Positions 4,973 through 8,971 of a stretch of 8,971 bases of DNA are shown here, one piece after another (the first letter of the stretch is position 1; every line of letters starts with the position of its first letter). Under the pieces are notes generated by a model. That model was not told the DNA's origin. It made no database searches and saw nothing but the letters and a program-made list of their open reading frames with translations. The DNA comes from Clostridia bacterium (GTDB taxonomy: Bacteria > Bacillota > Clostridia > Christensenellales > Borkfalkiaceae), in NCBI GenBank assembly GCA_021205485.1, contig JAJPXK010000193.1, forward strand, positions 1 to 8,971, read 5' to 3'. The position numbers were made by a program, and so were the translations under genes.

Positions 4973-6031
4973 TTAAGTATCCAGAAAATCTTTAAGGTGC
5001 TTGGAACGGGAAGGATGGCGGAGTTTTCTCAACGCCTTGGCCTCTATCTGGCGGATACGCTCACGGGTTACGTTAAACTCCTTGCCGACTTCTTCAAGCG
5101 TTCTCGGCCTGCCGTCGTCTACGCCGTACCTTAAGCGGAGAACCTTCTCCTCTCGGGGAGTAAGGGTGTTGAGAACGGAAAGAAGCGTCTCTTTAAGCAT
5201 CGTGGTAGACACGCTGTCCGAAGGGGTTACGGTGGTTTCGTCCTCGATAAAGTCGCCGAGGTGCGAGTCCTCCTCTTCGCCTATAGGCGTCTCTAAAGAC
5301 ACGGGGTCCTGAGCAATCTTCTGTATTTCGCGTACTCGTTCTTCGCTTATGCCCATCTCTTTGGCGATCTCTGCGGGGGTAGGTTCGCGGCCTAACTTCT
5401 GCAGAAGTATGCGGGAAACGCGGGTAAGTTTGTTGATTGTTTCCACCATATGCACGGGTATGCGAATGGTTCGCGCCTGGTCGGCTATGGCCCTTGTTAT
5501 GGCCTGACGTATCCACCATGTGGCGTAGGTAGAAAATTTAAAGCCCTTCTGGTAGTCAAATTTTTCCACCGCCTTCATAAGGCCTAAGTTGCCCTCCTGT
5601 ATAAGGTCCAAAAAGAGCATGCCTCTTCCAACATACCTTTTAGCTATGGATACGACAAGACGCAAATTCGCCTCCGAAAGCTTCTTTTTAGCTTCCTCGT
5701 CGCCCTCCTGCATCCTGCGGGCGAGCTCTATCTCTTCATCCGCCGACAAAAGGGGAACCCTGCCGATATCTTTAAGATACATTTTTACGGGGTCGTCCAG
5801 GCCGATATCCGAAAGCGCCTGTTCGTAAAGTTCCTTGTCCCTCTCGGCTTCGTCTATAATCTGTATGCCGGCCTCGGCCACCGATTTATAGACAAAATCC
5901 ATCTGGTTAGGGGTAGTGTCGTACTTTTCCATAATGTCGCAAAGCGTGTTCGTTGTTATGGAACCCTTCGCGCCGTACTCGTCGATAATCTTTTTTAAAA
6001 TGTCGTTAAGTTTCTGATCGGATAAACTCAT
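4973..6031 (-). CDS. rpoD: Primary sigma factor RpoD/SigA
   Basis: A 352-residue housekeeping sigma factor. A short region 1.1-like domain (about 1-65) precedes region 1.2 starting at DDPVKMYLKDIG (79 on). Region 2 holds the RpoD box DLIQEGNLGLMKAVEKFD (142-159) and the -10 reading helix YATWWIRQAITRAI (169-182). Region 3 follows, and region 4.2 carries the helix-turn-helix that reads the -35 (TLEEVG to IRQIEAKALRKLRHP, 311-340). Size fits Clostridia and Bacilli, which lack the large insertion seen in proteobacterial sigma-70. The good TTGACA/TATAAT-type promoters in this window match its expected specificity. The ATG overlaps the dnaG stop as ATGA, with GGAG 7 nt upstream, so primase and sigma factor are translationally coupled. 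Confidence 0.98.
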   Translation of the reverse strand: MSLSDQKLNDILKKIIDEYGAKGSITTNTLCDIMEKYDTTPNQMDFVYKSVAEAGIQIIDEAERDKELYEQALSDIGLDDPVKMYLKDIGRVPLLSADEEIELARRMQEGDEEAKKKLSEANLRLVVSIAKRYVGRGMLFLDLIQEGNLGLMKAVEKFDYQKGFKFSTYATWWIRQAITRAIADQARTIRIPVHMVETINKLTRVSRILLQKLGREPTPAEIAKEMGISEERVREIQKIAQDPVSLETPIGEEEDSHLGDFIEDETTVTPSDSVSTTMLKETLLSVLNTLTPREEKVLRLRYGVDDGRPRTLEEVGKEFNVTRERIRQIEAKALRKLRHPSRSKHLKDFLDT

Positions 6032-7827
6032 AGTATATCTCCGCCTTTTATTTTTTTCTTCTGGATTATAAGCTGCTGAACCATCGCGGCAGTACGTACA
6101 CGTTCTTCGTTGTCATCCGACTGTGTAAAACTGCGTTTCAGTTCATCTATCTTTTTATCAATCTCGTCTGATTTAAGTTTTTTAAGGCAATCGGCAAAGG
6201 TCTTTAAGTTTACCTCGCCGTCCATATTGTCGCCGTGGTCAAGGTCTATAACCCTGTCAAGCTCCGCCCTTTCCGCCGAGCCGTCGTCAAAAAATTCAAA
6301 CAGCTCTGGTATGGAAATATTTTCGTCAAACATCCGCTTGGAGCGGATATATCCCGCGATCAACATATGAACCTCGTCGTCAAACGGGACATCTTCTATA
6401 TTTAAGTCCTTTGTATAGGGGGCGTCAAACAGAAAAGCGGCTATGACAAACCTCGAAGCTTTTCTGTGTGCGTCAGACTCGTCCTTTTTTACCGCGGGGG
6501 GAGCGGTATCCCTTTCCTCTTCAGGCGCAGGCTCAGACTGCAGATCTCTGTTTAAAGATTCGTAGCTTATACCTGTTTCGTCCCGCAATTTTTTTAAAAG
6601 CATCTCCCTTTCGGCGGCGCTTCCTACACCCTTTATTATGCGCAACGCGTCAGAAACGTATTTAACCTTTTCTTCGGGCTTGTCCAGATCAAAGGCTCTT
6701 TTGCTTACCGTCATCTTGTAATCGGTGAGAGACATAGCGCCGTCGAGGCATTTCTGATAGCCTTCGGCGCCGTAGGTTTTTATCACGTCGTCAGGGTCAA
6801 GCCCTTCGGGAAGGGGCACAACCTTTACCTCAAGCCCCTCGCTCTTTAAAATTTCAAGCCCGCGCATATTGGCCTTCTGCCCGGCGCCGTCGCCGTCGTA
6901 GCTTATGTATATGGTGTTTGCATACCTCTTTATAAGCCTCGCCTGGTCCTGCGTGAGCGACGTTCCCATGCTCGCCACAACGTTTTTAAAACCGCCCTGG
7001 TAGAGCGAAATGGTGTCCATATATCCCTCAACCATTATTACACTGTTTACTGTCTGGCCGCGTTTTAATTTTTTTAGGCCGTTGATATTGTAAAGGGTCT
7101 TACTTTTATTAAAAACTGCCGTCTCCCTTGTGTTTTTATACTTGGCGAAATCGGTCTTTTTAAGCGCCCTGCCGCCGAAGGCTATAACCTGCCCGAACGC
7201 GTCTATTATAGGGAAGATAAGCCTGCCGCCCTGCGAGTCGGTAAGCCGCCCTTCGGCCTCGTTCACCGCCCCGCTGGCTATAATATCCTGCTTTGAATAG
7301 CCCTTTGAAAGCAAAAATTTAGGCAGATCGGTGTAATTGAGGCTGGCGCCGAGCCCGAACGCGCGGACTATGTTAGAGGGGATTTTTCTTGAAAGTATGT
7401 ACTCTATGTGCGCATCCGCCTTGCCCGAATTTAAGTTATTAAGGTAAAAATGCGCGCTGTCGTTAAGTATTTTAAGGATTGTATCCCGCTTTTTCTTTAA
7501 AGCCACCGTCTGTTCGTTGTCGTAAGCTTTTTGCGGGATGGTAAGTTTGGCCCTTTCGGCGAGTATCTTTACCGCGTCCACAAAGTCGCAATTTTCCATC
7601 TCTTTTACAAGAGTTATCACATTGCCCGACGCGCTGCAGCCGAAGCAGTGGTAAAACTGCCTGCCTTCGTCCACGTGGAAAGAGGCTGTTTTTTCATGGT
7701 GAAACGGACAGCACGCCCAATACGTACCGCCCTTCTTTTCAAGGTGCATGTAGCTCCCTGCAACTTCCACTATATCGGTTTTGTCTATCAGAGTTTTTAT
7801 AAACTCGTTATCAATTCCGCCAGCCAT
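6028..7827 (-). CDS. dnaG: DNA primase DnaG
   Basis: A 599-residue primase that makes RNA primers for replication. The N-terminal CHC2 zinc domain has Cys40, His43, Cys61 and Cys64 (CCPFH and HCFGC). The catalytic core has the TOPRIM signatures VEGYMD with Glu267 and DGDGAG with Asp311 and Asp313, which bind metal. The charged C-terminal part (about 430-599) is poorly conserved, as expected for the region that contacts the replicative helicase. The frame is open 29 codons further to 7914, but MAGGIDNEFIKTL is the normal family start and the extra residues would overlap the dgt coding end, so I chose 7827. The Shine-Dalgarno before it is weak (CGGAAAAT). The gene sits 46 nt after dgt, with a small hairpin between, and overlaps rpoD by 4 nt. 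Confidence 0.97.
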   Translation of the reverse strand: MAGGIDNEFIKTLIDKTDIVEVAGSYMHLEKKGGTYWACCPFHHEKTASFHVDEGRQFYHCFGCSASGNVITLVKEMENCDFVDAVKILAERAKLTIPQKAYDNEQTVALKKKRDTILKILNDSAHFYLNNLNSGKADAHIEYILSRKIPSNIVRAFGLGASLNYTDLPKFLLSKGYSKQDIIASGAVNEAEGRLTDSQGGRLIFPIIDAFGQVIAFGGRALKKTDFAKYKNTRETAVFNKSKTLYNINGLKKLKRGQTVNSVIMVEGYMDTISLYQGGFKNVVASMGTSLTQDQARLIKRYANTIYISYDGDGAGQKANMRGLEILKSEGLEVKVVPLPEGLDPDDVIKTYGAEGYQKCLDGAMSLTDYKMTVSKRAFDLDKPEEKVKYVSDALRIIKGVGSAAEREMLLKKLRDETGISYESLNRDLQSEPAPEEERDTAPPAVKKDESDAHRKASRFVIAAFLFDAPYTKDLNIEDVPFDDEVHMLIAGYIRSKRMFDENISIPELFEFFDDGSAERAELDRVIDLDHGDNMDGEVNLKTFADCLKKLKSDEIDKKIDELKRSFTQSDDNEERVRTAAMVQQLIIQKKKIKGGDIL

Positions 7828-7852
7828 ATTTTCCGTTTTTTTACCAATAGTT

Positions 7853-7867
7853 GCGGCATATTGCCGC
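7853..7867. other. Hairpin between dgt and dnaG
   Basis: A perfect 6-bp stem GCGGCA / TGCCGC with a 3-nt loop lies in the 46-nt gap, shortly before the dnaG ribosome-binding region. No T-run follows on the minus strand, so it should not terminate. E. coli has a structured terminator and RNA-processing site around dnaG that keep primase levels low; a similar role here is only a possibility. Confidence 0.4.
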
Positions 7868-7873
7868 GTCAAT

Positions 7874-8914
7874 TTATGAAAGTTCGTCGCCGAACGTCCA
7901 GCCCTTAGGCACAAAAAGCCTGTTGAAGGTATATATGGCGTACCTGTCTGTCATAGAGGACAAATAGTCGCAAACAACCTGTTCTATAGGGTAATCGTCG
8001 CACAATTTAAGGTATGTAGGCGGCATCGCCGAGGGGTCTTTTACAAAATATTCGTACATAAAGCACAGCATCCGCTCGGCTTTGCCCTCTTCGCCTTGCG
8101 CGAACGGCGTGTAATACACCCTTTCGAACATAAACGCGCGCAGCCGCTCGCTCGCGTCCTCCACCTCGGGGCTCATAGAAACTTCGGCTTTGCCCCTGCT
8201 GCTTGAATAGATCGATGATATTGCCGTGTTAATCCGCTCTCTGGAAGACGAACCGAGGATTTTTACAATGCTTTCGGGCACGTCGGTCTGCTTTAAAACG
8301 CCCGCCCTTATGGCATCGTCAAGGTCGTGGTTTATGTAGGCTATTCTGTCGGCGTAGCAGACGCATTTGCCCTCAAGCGTCACGGGGAAAGATTTATCCT
8401 TGTGCTTGTTGTGGTTTAAAATGCCGTCGCGCACTTCGTACGTAAGGTTTAAGCCCTCGCCGTGTTTTTCAAGCACGTCCACCACCCTTAAAGACTGCTC
8501 GTTGTGGCGGAAGCCCGCAGGCGAAAGTTTATTTAAAATGCGTTCGCCGCTGTGACCGAAGGGCGTATGGCCTAAGTCGTGGCCTAAAGCTATAGCCTCG
8601 GCCAGATCTTCGTTAAGGGCGAGGGCCCTCGCTATGCTCCTCGCTATCTGAGCCACGTCGAATGTATGCGTAAGCCTGGTTATGTAGTGGTCGCCTTCTG
8701 GCGAGAAAAATACCTGCGTCTTGTTTTTTAACCGGCGGAACGCCTTGCAGTAAATTATCCTGTCGCGGTCGCGTTGAAAATCCGTACGCATGCCGCACGG
8801 CTCTTCGGGGCGTTTTCTCCCCGCGGTGTCCTTCGATTTTTTTGCGAAGGGCGAAAAGAACTCGTCTTCTATGGCGTAAGTACGCTCTTTTAACTCAGGT
8901 ATTTTTTCTTTCAT
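7874..8914 (-). CDS. dgt: dGTPase-like HD-domain triphosphohydrolase
   Basis: A 346-residue member of the deoxyguanosinetriphosphate triphosphohydrolase-like group, which splits dNTPs to deoxynucleoside and triphosphate. The signature FQRDRDRIIYCKAFRRL (46-62) and EGDHYITRLTHT (73-84) precede the HD site: His83, His112-Asp113 in ALGHDLGHTPFGH, with Asp189 in YADRIAYINHDLDDA as the probable fourth metal ligand. All are present, so it should be active; the preferred nucleotide cannot be read from sequence. Length fits the short Gram-positive type rather than the roughly 500-residue E. coli Dgt. It precedes dnaG, which ties dNTP pool control to replication. The ATG at 8914 fits the family N-terminus, but a Shine-Dalgarno is missing at normal distance; AGAGGA lies about 34 nt upstream. 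The operon promoter is probably outside the window. Confidence 0.93.
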   Translation of the reverse strand: MKEKIPELKERTYAIEDEFFSPFAKKSKDTAGRKRPEEPCGMRTDFQRDRDRIIYCKAFRRLKNKTQVFFSPEGDHYITRLTHTFDVAQIARSIARALALNEDLAEAIALGHDLGHTPFGHSGERILNKLSPAGFRHNEQSLRVVDVLEKHGEGLNLTYEVRDGILNHNKHKDKSFPVTLEGKCVCYADRIAYINHDLDDAIRAGVLKQTDVPESIVKILGSSSRERINTAISSIYSSSRGKAEVSMSPEVEDASERLRAFMFERVYYTPFAQGEEGKAERMLCFMYEYFVKDPSAMPPTYLKLCDDYPIEQVVCDYLSSMTDRYAIYTFNRLFVPKGWTFGDELS

Positions 8915-8971
8915 GTCTTTTATATACGCAAATTTTTTTGAAAATCCTCTTTTTTTAGCATATTTTTATTT

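Noticed and set aside
7828..7914. N-terminal extension of DnaG
   Set aside because: The frame is open to 7914, but the extra 29 residues do not resemble the family, overlap the dgt coding end, and MAGGIDNEFI at 7827 is the usual primase start.

Overview
The window reads as bacterial chromosome from the Firmicutes (Bacillota), most likely class Clostridia. All ten supported genes lie on the minus strand. The main evidence is the block dGTPase-like, dnaG, rpoD, trmK, Nif3-family, C4 zinc-ribbon protein. It is a variant of the macromolecular-synthesis operon found in that phylum (Bacillus has dnaG-sigA-trmK-yqfO). Base composition looks intermediate by eye (not computed), and the IS gene is visibly more AT-rich. 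I cannot name a genus.

Layout in the direction of transcription (right to left). From 8914 to 2350 runs a tightly packed, probably co-transcribed cluster. It starts with an HD-domain dGTPase-like protein and the DNA primase DnaG (best start 7827, not the longest frame). The primary sigma factor RpoD follows with an ATGA overlap. Next come TrmK, the tRNA A22 methyltransferase, one base after the rpoD stop, and a Nif3-like dinuclear-metal protein with a GTG start 14 nt inside trmK. A coiled-coil zinc-ribbon protein and an unrecognised 152-residue protein (TAATG overlap) close the cluster. It thus combines nucleotide-pool control, replication initiation, transcription initiation and tRNA modification.

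Between 2349 and 1344 is a gene-poor stretch with much structure. A near-consensus promoter with an extended -10 (2252-2280) and a strong intrinsic terminator (2157-2181) bracket about 90 nt with no credible start codon. This is a good candidate for an uncharacterised small RNA. Immediately downstream is a solo-tnpA IS200/IS605-family element (roughly 1430-2150) with subterminal hairpins at both ends. Its transposase ribosome-binding site can pair perfectly over 10 bp with sequence inside its own promoter. Read-through transcripts, but not transcripts from the element's own promoter, should therefore have the site masked.

From 1404 leftward a separate promoter (TTGACA-17-TAAACT) drives a two-gene unit: an SGNH/GDSL-type hydrolase (start 1343) and a flavodoxin-fold reductase with a cysteine motif like that of iron-sulfur flavoproteins. 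The last coding base is close to the left edge, so more genes may follow outside.

The best targets for a second look are the promoter-terminator bounded RNA, the foldback control of tnpA, and the unknown protein coupled to the zinc-ribbon gene. The rest is ordinary core genome.
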